A DNA stretch of 34,741 nucleotides, from assembly GCA_005798405.1 (NCBI GenBank), contig SYJQ01000029.1, positions 1 through 34,741 on the forward strand. The letters are read 5' to 3'. A program made the position numbers and the translations under genes. The notes below the pieces were generated by a model. The model ran no database searches. It saw nothing but the letters and a program-made list of their open reading frames with translations, and was not told the origin of the DNA. Shown here piece after piece: positions 24,577-31,907 of the stretch. Within the stretch, counting starts at the first letter, position 1; every line of letters starts with the position of its first letter. This stretch comes from Nitrosopumilaceae archaeon (GTDB lineage: Archaea > Thermoproteota > Nitrososphaeria > Nitrososphaerales > Nitrosopumilaceae).

Positions 24577-25185
24577 CTAAATTTTTAATTTCTCTTTGAT
24601 TTGATTTAGTTTTAAAATCAATTCTTTTTTGTTAATTTCTGGTTCAGAAATTTCTTTGATTATATGACCAATTATTTCCAAAATTTCTGTTTTCGGTTTG
24701 CCACTTTCTTCTAAAAGATCATCTTGAAATCCTGCCTCTTCTATTTTTTTGATTTTTTCTATCCCTTCTGGAAGAATTTCATACATTTTGATAATTTTTG
24801 ACTCTTGTCTTAATGGCGACATTAGAACCAACTGATTTTTTCTCAATTTTTCGATTTCATCAATTAATTCCGTATCTGATTTTTTTAAAAAATCTGAAAT
24901 TTGTTCAATACTGTATGACTTGATTTCTAGCAATCGTAAAATTTTAACCCATGTTGGAACTTGTTCACTCCATAACGTATGTTTTGCTAAATCTGTTATG
25001 GAAAATGAGCCATCTTTATTCAAATCAATTAGTTTTCTATCTTTTAATGATGCAAGTGAATCTAGTACTCTGCCTACCCCCAATCTCTTTAGTTCTGAAT
25101 TTTCAATGTCTTTTTCATTAAAATTCCCATCTCTTTTGATCCCTAAATGTAAAATTTCCAAATCAATCACTCCTAATTTTATCAA
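24577..25185 (-). CDS. Winged-helix-like regulator, divergent from SOD
   Basis: 202 residues if begun at TTG 25185. An alternative start is TTG 25161, which has an ideal Shine-Dalgarno (AGGAG, 25170-25174, 8-base spacer) and gives 194 residues. There is no ATG before residue 120. The N-terminal region (LEILHLGIKRDGN, SELKRLGVGRVLDSLASLKD) has winged-helix spacing, then a second helical block (WVKILRLLEIKSYSIEQISD) that may be another wHTH. The Lys/Glu-rich C-terminus is probably a coiled-coil dimer arm. Its divergence from sod, 73 bases apart, suggests it may regulate it. Effector unknown. Confidence 0.7.
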   Translation of the reverse strand: MIKLGVIDLEILHLGIKRDGNFNEKDIENSELKRLGVGRVLDSLASLKDRKLIDLNKDGSFSITDLAKHTLWSEQVPTWVKILRLLEIKSYSIEQISDFLKKSDTELIDEIEKLRKNQLVLMSPLRQESKIIKMYEILPEGIEKIKKIEEAGFQDDLLEESGKPKTEILEIIGHIIKEISEPEINKKELILKLNQIKEKLKI

Positions 25186-25258
25186 TAATGTGGTTTTGTG
25201 TCAACGGTTATCATCTTTTCCACCTGAAAAATATATGTGGACTTTGTTTGTTTGAAAT
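25186..25258. promoter_or_regulatory. Short divergent promoter region shared by regulator and sod
   Basis: The 73-bp spacer has one clear TATA-like element, aaaatatatg (25227-25236), about 28 bases before the sod ATG. On the other strand it reads catatatttt and could also serve the regulator, leaving a leader of about 20 bases that includes AGGAG. The central atatat is symmetric, so both directions could be served by the same box. No other obvious TATA box for either gene. Confidence 0.55.
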
Positions 25259-25882
25259 ATGGTCAAATATGAATTACCTCGATTACCATATGCATATGAT
25301 GATCTAGAGCCCTTTATTGATAAACAAACAATGGAGATTCATCACAAGAAACATCATCAAGCGTATGTTGATGGACTAAACAAAGCATTAACAAAAATTT
25401 CTAGTGAATTTCATCCACAATATATCACATCTGTCCTGTCTGATCTAAGTACGGTTCCTGAATCTGCACGCAATGAGGTTAATTTTTTTGGTGGCGGCTT
25501 TGAAAATCATAAATTATTTTGGGAAACAATGACTCCAAAAAACGATGGAAGCCCAGGAGATAAGTTAGGCGATTCAATCGATGTATATTTTGATAACTTT
25601 GAAAATTTTAAAAAAGAATTCTCAAACAAAGCAATGTCTATTGAGGGAAGTGGTTGGTGCTGGCTTGTATTTAACCAAACTTTTAACAAAATAGAATTGG
25701 TCTCTACTTTGAATCAAGACAGTCCATGGTCAATTAGAAAAATACCTCTTTTGGGATTGGATGTATGGGAACATGCTTACTATCTAAAGTATCAAAATAA
25801 AAGATCTGATTATATTTCAGCATGGTGGAATGTAGTGAATTGGGATTATGTTGAAAATAGATTCTCTGAATTGTCTGACTGA
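25259..25882 (+). CDS. sod: Superoxide dismutase (Fe/Mn family)
   Basis: 207 residues from ATG 25259. It converts superoxide to oxygen and hydrogen peroxide. Metal ligands are all visible: His28 (MEIHHKKHHQAYV), His84 (FENHKLFWETM), Asp168 and His172 (LGLDVWEHAYYLKY). Start VKYELPRLPYAYDDLEP is the family's usual opening. Whether iron or manganese is used cannot be read from motif alone. The TATA element at about -28 points to a leaderless mRNA. It is divergent from a winged-helix-like regulator gene. Together with Dps in this window it supports a defence against oxygen radicals in an aerobic ammonia oxidiser. Confidence 0.97.
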   Translation: MVKYELPRLPYAYDDLEPFIDKQTMEIHHKKHHQAYVDGLNKALTKISSEFHPQYITSVLSDLSTVPESARNEVNFFGGGFENHKLFWETMTPKNDGSPGDKLGDSIDVYFDNFENFKKEFSNKAMSIEGSGWCWLVFNQTFNKIELVSTLNQDSPWSIRKIPLLGLDVWEHAYYLKYQNKRSDYISAWWNVVNWDYVENRFSELSD

Positions 25883-25987
25883 TACTTTTTAAATTCATTT
25901 ACATTTGTTTATTATTTTTTAAAAAATATGATGAATATTAAGACTCTTTACAGGTTGACTTATCTTTCTTGATTACTATGTTAACTT

Positions 25988-26365
25988 ATGAGCATATCTG
26001 GTTTGTATCTAGTAAAAAAATCAGGACTAGAAGATGAGAAGATAAATCAAGCACTAAACATGTTACTTATCGACAGAAAAAATGAGTTTCGTGAATTATC
26101 TGAAGTGCTTTTAAGATCTACAAAATCTATGGAAACAATACCGAATTCTGAGCACTTTGTACTAAATTTCTGTTTGGATGTAAATGACGCATTCAAGACT
26201 TGGTCTGGACAAATGGAACTGTCTACAAGTTCCCCCCAAAAAGCATTGACTATTTTACGACAGCTCTCCCGAAATAAAACCACTATGAACCAATTGGCAC
26301 ATCTTCTGAATTTATCGTATACTCTTGCAGATGAATTTAAAGAAATCTATAGGCGACTAAACTAA
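25988..26365 (+). CDS. Hypothetical helical protein
   Basis: 125 residues from ATG 25988. It is helical with no TM: a first helix (residues 17-35), a segment with two central helices (FRELSEVLLRSTKSMETI) and a C-terminal region (NQLAHLLNLSYTLADEFKEIYRRL) that resembles a helix-turn-helix but is not decisive. It has one Cys (NFCLDV). It begins about 106 bases after the sod stop, so it may have its own promoter. No family recognised. Confidence 0.7.
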   Translation: MSISGLYLVKKSGLEDEKINQALNMLLIDRKNEFRELSEVLLRSTKSMETIPNSEHFVLNFCLDVNDAFKTWSGQMELSTSSPQKALTILRQLSRNKTTMNQLAHLLNLSYTLADEFKEIYRRLN

Positions 26366-26690
26366 TTTTTTTATATATGTTATAATGTCTCATTCAGCCC
26401 TAATGTTTTCTATACTGTTCTATTAAATCTGAATCTCTGTTCCTAATGGAATTTACCGTTAATCTTAAGTTTGCAATAAAATACCATTTCTTTAATGAAA
26501 GATGACTTGGCGACATGTGAGAATTTCAATGAACATGTTTATGCTGTCTTTCATTTGATATTTCTCTCGACATCAGTTTCTATTTTGTGTTCTATGTGAG
26601 TGATTTTCTCGAATTCGTGCTTGATATGATTTTATGGATTTTATACGTTTGATATTCTAATTACTAACAAAAGAAACTTTTAGAATACTT
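26366..26690. other. Intergenic region (325 bp) with one candidate micro-ORF
   Basis: Between the helical hypothetical and the Lys/Ala-rich secreted protein. The only candidate is a 34-codon frame at 26495-26599 (listed separately). I see no repeat, hairpin or RNA-like structure. It is AT-rich. Confidence 0.6.
26495..26599 (+). CDS. Candidate micro-protein (34 aa), low confidence
   Basis: ATG 26495 to TGA 26597-26599 gives 34 residues (MKDDLATCENFNEHVY...), ending in a hydrophobic stretch VFHLIFLSTSVSIL that could be a short TM helix. A cttaagtt motif (26464-26471) lies 23 bases before the ATG, close to the 21-base arrangement of the twin promoters at 34.5 and 34.7 kb. Otherwise unsupported, and may be chance. 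Confidence 0.3.
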   Translation: MKDDLATCENFNEHVYAVFHLIFLSTSVSILCSM

Positions 26691-26756
26691 GTGCATTCCT
26701 ATTTTCGAAATTCGTTAAACCTATTAATTATGCCTGATTACAAGTTTGTGAATATC

Positions 26757-27269
26757 ATGAATACAAAGTTACTTGCAAGCGTCACCGTTTTTGTATTGTT
26801 ATCAGGTGTAATCAGCACCTCTATGATACAATCTGTGTATGCTGTAAATTACGTGCCAATTGATAAAGCGATGGCTAATAAGAAAGCAGATGACTTGAAA
26901 GCAGCTATTAAAGAAACAGCTGACAAGCAAGCAGCTCAAAAGAGACTAGCTGAAAAGCAAGAAGCTGAAAAGCAAGCAGCTGACAAGCAAGCAGCTCAGA
27001 AGAGACTAGCTGACAAGCAAGCAGCTCAAGCAAAGAAAGTAGCTGATATGTTGGACACTAAAGCCAAGAAAATGGCTGAATCAATAGCGGCTGACAAGAA
27101 GGCAATGGCAGAAAAGAAGGCAATTGCTGACAAGAAAATTGCTGATCAAAAAGCCGCTGAAGCTAAAAGACTAGCTGATCTGAAAGCAGCTGAAGAAAAG
27201 AGACTAGCTGATCAAAAAGCAGCCGAAGCTAAAAGACTAGCTGAGCTTAATGCAACAGGAAGCAAATAG
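26757..27269 (+). CDS. Secreted Lys/Ala-rich coiled-coil protein
   Basis: 170 residues from ATG 26757 (MNTKLLASV); in-frame upstream starts at 26691 and 26730 give poor N-terminal extensions before the signal peptide. The signal peptide is residues 1-29 (VFVLLSGVISTSMIQSVYA, cut after VYA). The mature part is nearly pure alpha-helical heptad-like repeats of Ala, Lys, Asp, Glu and Gln (for example ADKQAAQKRLAEKQEAEK), resembling TolA-style stalks. No Cys and no Pro in the coil. It may be a flexible spacer or periplasm-spanning rod anchored to another envelope protein. No membrane anchor seen at the C-terminus. Function unknown. Confidence 0.85.
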   Translation: MNTKLLASVTVFVLLSGVISTSMIQSVYAVNYVPIDKAMANKKADDLKAAIKETADKQAAQKRLAEKQEAEKQAADKQAAQKRLADKQAAQAKKVADMLDTKAKKMAESIAADKKAMAEKKAIADKKIADQKAAEAKRLADLKAAEEKRLADQKAAEAKRLAELNATGSK

Positions 27270-27491
27270 CGTCGTACGTTCTGAATTCTTTTTACTTTTT
27301 TATTATTTTTGATTGGAATCAATTATGTTTTTTCTCAATTTCTGATCTGATTTTATGATCTTTACTTGTTTCAAGCATTCATTTTAACAAATGGATTATT
27401 TTTAGAGGTTACAAAATCATTTATGTATCGTCTAAATGATTTATAGAAAACTTTTTTTCTAGTACCAAGACAATCATGAATATTGGACTTT

Positions 27492-27734
27492 ATGCTTGAA
27501 GAGGAATTGATGGATTTGATGACATTTTGTTTGCAAAATCCTGAATCTCAAGAAGTAATTGACAAGAAGAAAAGGATTGCTGAGATTGGGCAAGAACTTT
27601 TTTTAGATGGAGGAATTGATGCTCTTGAAAATTTCTTCTTTTCTTTAAAAAATAGAATTATTCAAGAAATAGAAAAAGATCCATCCTCATTGCGTCCGCT
27701 ATGGAATGGACTAACTACTGAATGGCATTACTAG
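27492..27734 (+). CDS. Hypothetical small acidic protein
   Basis: 80 residues from ATG 27492 (MLEEELMDLMTF); a TTG at 27483 would add three. It is helical and acidic with one Cys, without TM. The C-terminal end SLRPLWNGLTTEWHY is aromatic and Trp-rich. A TATA-like tgatttatagaaa lies at about 27437-27449. An out-of-frame ATG at 27476 gives only seven codons. Next to it, on the other strand, is a zinc-ribbon micro-gene. No family recognised. Confidence 0.65.
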   Translation: MLEEELMDLMTFCLQNPESQEVIDKKKRIAEIGQELFLDGGIDALENFFFSLKNRIIQEIEKDPSSLRPLWNGLTTEWHY

Positions 27735-27753
27735 TAAATCTATGTGAGATTTT

Positions 27754-27897
27754 CTAGCCTCTACCAATTCTAAAAATAGCTGTACTGCATTTTGGGCAGG
27801 TGCCTTTTAGAGCTGGTTTGCCATTTTTCATGGTGTATGGTTTTGCGCCTTCGATGTCTCTTTTATCTCGGCACTTAACACAATATCCTATTGTCAT
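27754..27897 (-). CDS. DUF5679-like zinc-ribbon protein (47 aa)
   Basis: 47 residues from ATG 27897 to TAG 27754-27756, missed by length cut-offs. It has CVKC (residues 6-9) and CPKC (34-37), together with KNGKPALKGTCPKCSTAIFR. This matches, from memory, the DUF5679 family of tiny archaeal and bacterial zinc-ribbon proteins (CVKC...MKNGRPA..GTCP.CGTKMFR). The role is unknown, probably protein or nucleic-acid binding. The stop is 20 bases from the stop of the gene on the plus strand. Confidence 0.85.
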   Translation of the reverse strand: MTIGYCVKCRDKRDIEGAKPYTMKNGKPALKGTCPKCSTAIFRIGRG

Positions 27898-28068
27898 AAT
27901 AGTACTAGGCACGCGGTTCTATTAGCGAGATCTTGTTAAACTTTTTTTACTATGAGGCAAACCTCTGATCTTAATTTCCTGCCTAAAAATCATGTTTTAC
28001 ATCTGATCATCATCGTAATTTTATATTATATGAAATAAACATGGTCTGTTTTATGGAAATAGTCTCTG

Positions 28069-28515
28069 TTAACTAGTTAGTTTGAACATTATGTTTTTTG
28101 CTAACGCATCTGCTTGCCATGATTTGGTACTTGCATTTACTGTCACATCCCACACAAAAATCTCTACTGTATATTCATCTGATATTTTTGGTGTCCACGA
28201 TACTGCTGGATTGAAAGTTTGCCCTGGATCAAGTATGCCCTTTATCCATTGAAATGATACTACTACATCGTTTTGATTTTTAACTTGAACTAGATAGTAG
28301 AAATTTTGTGATTTCTCTTGGTTATTTTTTATATCTGCTGAAATCTGAACTTGCTGATTTACATTAACTTGATTTGATATTTTTGAACCAAACGCATTTT
28401 CAAGCCGTGGATTTGTAATGTCTATTCTATCTAATTGAGTCAATGCAAATGCTGGGTTGATTAAAACTGTGAAAACTAGTAAAATCATAAAAATGCTTGA
28501 AACTTGCATTATCAT
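28069..28515 (-). CDS. Secreted beta-sandwich protein
   Basis: 148 residues from ATG 28515; a second ATG two codons later fits equally. The signal peptide covers residues 1-25 (SSIFMILLVFTVLINPAFA). The mature part is beta-rich and Ig-like, with strands such as QVQISADIKN, NFYYLVQVKNQ and YTVEIFVWDV, and the motif DPGQTFNPAVSW near the middle, which recalls CARDB or Big-like extracellular repeats. No Cys. Similar small exported Ig-like proteins are common in thaumarchaea from memory. Role unknown. Confidence 0.8.
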   Translation of the reverse strand: MIMQVSSIFMILLVFTVLINPAFALTQLDRIDITNPRLENAFGSKISNQVNVNQQVQISADIKNNQEKSQNFYYLVQVKNQNDVVVSFQWIKGILDPGQTFNPAVSWTPKISDEYTVEIFVWDVTVNASTKSWQADALAKNIMFKLTS

Positions 28516-28636
28516 AATTTTCTGGCAATTTTTTTGTTAATAAAGCGTTTCTACACTGTATCTTGATTCCTTTGGTTTAATTTCTGTAACATCTTTTCTG
28601 ATATTTTGATTTATCTGAGATATGACTGGTACATGA

Positions 28637-29959
28637 TTAAATTTTGATTCTATAATAGTCCCATCTTTCTGGATCGAATTTTGTCACAAATTCTGCATTC
28701 TCTTTGTCTATTCTAGCATTTATTACGTCTCTTAATGCAAAACTAGTCAGATATTTGTATTTTTTAGCGTGAGATTGCATGATAAACATGTGACGCATTT
28801 CACTACCTCCTTTTAGTCCCCAATGCCCCATTTTTAATGCCAAAGGTTCTAGAAATATTGTATTGTTTAATCCATAATTTTCATCTCTAATTTCTGGTCT
28901 TAATCTATAATTTTCTAATGGCCCTCCTTTGGCAAATCCCACTATTTCTCCATGACAGTCATTTAGTCTAAGAGTGTTAAGAATTATGTTTTGATCTTTT
29001 ACTGATTCTTCAAAATTATCTTTTGCAAACTGAAGTGGCTTTGGTAATTCTAAAAATATATCGTAAATTGATTTAATGAATTCAGGATCTTTACGTGTTT
29101 CTACTTTTTCAATGGTTGGAACTAATTTCAAATTATCATATGTGTAATTTGCTTGTATGGTAATCTCTTGTTGTCTTATGTTCATAAATGATAATACTGT
29201 GTCGTAAAAATTCTTCCTCATCTGTTTTGGTAATGATTTTAAAATAAATTGACACATTTCTGTTTCTTTGTTTAGCAATTCTTCGAAATATGCTACAGAA
29301 CTTCTTACGATAAGTGATGGTCTCCATGCTAACGCATGTGCATTCATTTTTGCCATCTCCATTGCTTTTGAAAAATCACCTAATGCATAACCGCTAATTC
29401 TGTCTATTACTGAAAGATACCATCCTAAATTCATAAAATGCTCTTGTTTTGCTGGATCGTTTTTAGTAAGTTCTGAATTTCTAAAACATTCTTTGATTTG
29501 GCGCTCTGCATTTTCTTTTAGTGCACCACTCCATGGATATGTAGTTCTAAGAATCAATACTTTGATTATTTCAAGATCTAAGTTTGCAACATCTAAAAGT
29601 TTTCTTAATTTTTTATCCATTGAAATAAATTTTAAAACACTATCTTCGTGAGGTTTGTCTACACTTTTTTGTGGATCAAAATCATGAAATAATGCTGCTG
29701 TATACAAATATTTTAAATCATTTTTTGAAAATTTTTTTGAAGTATTATTTAGATTTGCTGACAATAGTGAGACATATGTAACTTCTAACTCATGGTTGAT
29801 ATTGTGATATCCGTAATAATCACTTCCGAGTCCTTGCGTTTCAAATAATTCTACAGTATAGTCTAGCATCTCTGCATAGCAGTCTTCGTCCATGCCACTT
29901 TCTACGATTAGATTCATTATCTCATTTCGTAAAGTATGTGGGTTCGCAAATTCCTGCAA
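28637..29959 (-). CDS. HD-domain protein, phosphodiesterase-like, with extra C-terminal domain
   Basis: 440 residues from TTG 29959 (MQEFANPH); the next in-frame start is ATG at 29917. The HD domain spans about residues 45-200: YHNINHELEV with His52 and His56, then ALFHDFDP with His92-Asp93, and SVIDRISG with the last Asp. The YHNxxH and HDxD pattern looks like the metal-binding site of class I cyclic-nucleotide phosphodiesterases. The last 130 residues (about 310-440) form a separate domain (GEIVGFAKGGPLENYRL, FALRDVINARID) that could be a GNAT-like acyltransferase, though this is weak. Archaeal substrate unknown. Confidence 0.8.
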   Translation of the reverse strand: MQEFANPHTLRNEIMNLIVESGMDEDCYAEMLDYTVELFETQGLGSDYYGYHNINHELEVTYVSLLSANLNNTSKKFSKNDLKYLYTAALFHDFDPQKSVDKPHEDSVLKFISMDKKLRKLLDVANLDLEIIKVLILRTTYPWSGALKENAERQIKECFRNSELTKNDPAKQEHFMNLGWYLSVIDRISGYALGDFSKAMEMAKMNAHALAWRPSLIVRSSVAYFEELLNKETEMCQFILKSLPKQMRKNFYDTVLSFMNIRQQEITIQANYTYDNLKLVPTIEKVETRKDPEFIKSIYDIFLELPKPLQFAKDNFEESVKDQNIILNTLRLNDCHGEIVGFAKGGPLENYRLRPEIRDENYGLNNTIFLEPLALKMGHWGLKGGSEMRHMFIMQSHAKKYKYLTSFALRDVINARIDKENAEFVTKFDPERWDYYRIKI

Positions 29960-30148
29960 TAAATATTGTTTATGCTTGTTATTTTTAAAGATGCTCTCTA
30001 TTTGTTGAAAATCTTATCTAAAAAATTTTATAATGTTTGAAAATTTGTGCTGTTTTAACTGAAAATGTCATCTAAAAATGTCTTATCTGAATTTCGATAA
30101 TATTAGAATAATCCTAATCCCTATATCCACACTCAATTTAGAAATAAC

Positions 30149-30349
30149 ATGTCTGGAAAATCAGATTATTTATCATTAGGTGCTAGAATTGCAAAATTAA
30201 ATATCTCTATGACTGAATTAACTGCGTATTTTAGGGTAAAATGTAGTAATTGTGGTCATCAGAGAATTGTGCACGATGAATTTGGAAAATGTGAAGGTGT
30301 TATGAACAAGCCATGTAGTTCAGGATGTGATGTTTTTGACCCTGAATAA
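30149..30349 (+). CDS. Small zinc-finger protein
   Basis: 66 residues from ATG 30149, with a TATA-like cctatatcc about 25-30 bases upstream. The C-terminal half has five Cys (32, 35, 48, 56, 60) and two His (37, 42): CSNCGHQRIVH and a later CSSGC. This is a zinc-binding site of unusual spacing. The N-terminal half (LSLGARIAKLNISMTELTAY) is a helix. No TM. It is followed about 60 bases later by a DnaJ-zinc-finger-like protein on the same strand. Function unknown. Confidence 0.8.
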   Translation: MSGKSDYLSLGARIAKLNISMTELTAYFRVKCSNCGHQRIVHDEFGKCEGVMNKPCSSGCDVFDPE

Positions 30350-30408
30350 ACATTCTAAACTCTTAAAATATATTGATTTACAAACAAAAAACTGTATCTC
30401 AAATAGGC

Positions 30409-30672
30409 ATGACTGAAGACATATGTGATTTTTGTAAAGGCATCGGTTCTATATCCTCAAACATTTGTGTATATTGTAATGGGACAGGAGAATGGAATCA
30501 AGCTGCACAAGCATACGTGAAAAATCACATTTGTCAATGCATCGTACTTGACAGAAAATTTTGTCCTGTATGTAACAAAGCATGCCACCACAGCACTACA
30601 TTAAATCCAAAACAAAAGATTGATCCTGGTTATGGAGGTATGTCTACGCCAGAAATTACAGTCATAGCATAG
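30409..30672 (+). CDS. DnaJ-type zinc-finger protein
   Basis: 87 residues from ATG 30409; an in-frame TTG/ATA region up to 30373 is unlikely as a start. It has CDFCKGIG (6-13) and CVYCNGTG (20-27), the CxxCxGxG pairs of the DnaJ Cys-rich domain, then CQC (42-44), CPVC (52-55) and CHH. There is no J domain, so it is a stand-alone zinc-finger protein. A separate membrane J-domain protein is encoded 1.2 kb downstream on the other strand. It may act in redox or protein folding with partners, or bind nucleic acid. It ends with a Pro/Gly-rich tail. Confidence 0.85.
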   Translation: MTEDICDFCKGIGSISSNICVYCNGTGEWNQAAQAYVKNHICQCIVLDRKFCPVCNKACHHSTTLNPKQKIDPGYGGMSTPEITVIA

Positions 30673-30859
30673 ATCATTAAGAGCGAACACTTGAACATTT
30701 TGCAAAATTATCTTTTGATAAAACTTTTACTCCTAATTCATTTGTAATTGTACTTGTTTCATAATTATTATGCCATCTTGAATAATTTTATTTTTTAAAA
30801 CATTCTCTCTGAGCTTAGCTTAGTGATCCTTAACTGTCACAATACTTTTATTTTTTTTA

Positions 30860-31366
30860 ATGACAAATAAAACCCCTCTATTTTTGTTTCTAGCAATTGC
30901 AACAATTCTACTTGCAAGTCCTCTTGCATCTGGAACTGCTTTTGCTGATGATGACAATCATAAAAAAGACAAAGACAAAAAAGACAAAAAAGACAAAGAT
31001 GATAAAAACGATAGCCATCTATTCAAATCCATATGGATTGCAATAATAGGACTACAAGCACAAATTGATGCTCTTAAATCTAATGCTGGTTCACAAGGTC
31101 CAATTGGTTTTAACGGCACTAACGGTTTACCAGGTCCAGCAGGTCCAGCAGGTCCAGCAGGTCCAGCAGGTCCAGCAGGTCCAGCAGGTCCAGCAGGTCC
31201 AACAACATGGCATATTTCATTTGATGGAGTTCCTATCACAGTACCCTTGTCTCAAACAGGCAGTGACCAGGCATCATGTGCATCTGGAAATGTGCAGGTA
31301 GGTAGTCTCACTGTAGACGGTAAATTGACAGGAATAGTCTGCCAACACATCACAGTTATTCCATAA
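30860..31366 (+). CDS. Secreted collagen-like protein
   Basis: 168 residues from ATG 30860. The signal peptide is about residues 1-29 (LFLFLAIATILLASPLASG, cut near AFA). An extremely charged Asp/Lys segment follows (KKDKDKKDKKDKDDK), then a hydrophobic helix (SIWIAIIGLQAQID), then a collagen-like stretch of seven Gly-Pro-Ala triplets flanked by GPIG and GLPGPA. A C-terminal beta region has two Cys (ASCASG, GIVCQH) that may bond. Collagen-like repeats in microbes form triple helices and act in surface or matrix structures. The GPA-only repeat is unusually uniform. Confidence 0.93.
   Translation: MTNKTPLFLFLAIATILLASPLASGTAFADDDNHKKDKDKKDKKDKDDKNDSHLFKSIWIAIIGLQAQIDALKSNAGSQGPIGFNGTNGLPGPAGPAGPAGPAGPAGPAGPAGPTTWHISFDGVPITVPLSQTGSDQASCASGNVQVGSLTVDGKLTGIVCQHITVIP
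31133..31195 (+). repeat. 9-bp tandem repeat encoding Gly-Pro-Ala
   Basis: The unit ggtccagca is repeated seven times without change, followed by one degenerate copy ggtccaaca. Each encodes Gly-Pro-Ala in the collagen-like protein. The lack of synonymous variation suggests recent expansion by slippage. Confidence 0.97.
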
Positions 31367-31372
31367 AATCTA

Positions 31373-31392
31373 ACTCTTTTTTCTTTTTTTTC
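31373..31392 (+). terminator. T-rich terminator of collagen-like gene
   Basis: Shortly after the stop (TAA ending 31366) the plus strand has ctcttttttcttttttttct, a long T-tract without hairpin, as expected for an archaeal terminator. Confidence 0.6.
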
Positions 31393-31502
31393 TAAACTCT
31401 TTAGTTTTTGTTTGTTCAATTCATGCATAACAAATCACTGAAAAGTTGAATCTTGTATAATTTTACGAAAGACTCAATAGAATTGTTGTTTTTCTGGATT
31501 TA

Positions 31503-31907
31503 TTGTCTGTTGACTTGGGTTTGCTTGAATCTCTCATAAAGATCAATGAGTATCAATCATTAGAATATGTATTACATCTAGATGATCGAAAATACCCTTT
31601 ATCTGATGTCTCTATTGTAAATTCACCCATCCCTGTTAATTCCCCCACTACCCGAGGCGGTGTCTATTTTTCAGACACATTTGCATATAAAATAAGAGGA
31701 ACAATCCATGATCTGTCTGTTGTACCGTTATTGTCAAAAACTATGTTGGGCCCAAATACTGAATTTGGTGAAATTAAAATAACAACCCAAATTCCAAACA
31801 ATGATAAAAAAATGAATCTATCCATATTTGCAAATTTAACAAACAGCGTACAAAGTTCTTCTAAAATTGAATTAAATATGATTTTGGTCAAACTGGTATC
31901 TGACTAA
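31503..31907 (+). CDS. Hypothetical protein, tail-to-tail overlap with J-domain gene
   Basis: 134 residues from a non-ATG start, TTG 31503; no in-frame ATG is available before residue 80. It is beta-rich and hydrophilic (LEYVLHLDDRKYPLSDV; KMNLSIFANLTNSVQ) with no Cys, signal peptide or TM. The TAA at 31905-31907 overlaps the reverse-strand TAG by two bases (ctaa), so the genes are interlocked. No family recognised. The TTG start is uncertain. Confidence 0.65.
   Translation: MSVDLGLLESLIKINEYQSLEYVLHLDDRKYPLSDVSIVNSPIPVNSPTTRGGVYFSDTFAYKIRGTIHDLSVVPLLSKTMLGPNTEFGEIKITTQIPNNDKKMNLSIFANLTNSVQSSSKIELNMILVKLVSD

Noticed and set aside
25195-25225. Ten-codon upstream frame (MITVDTKPHY) before the regulator
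   Set aside because: Too short, and overlapping the promoter and leader region; no sign of translation.
30958-31301. Reverse and shifted-frame open frames with many Gly-Pro-Ala or Gln-Val repeats
   Set aside because: They are alternative readings of the ggtccagca array inside the collagen-like gene; the signal peptide and real Cys pair belong only to the main frame.
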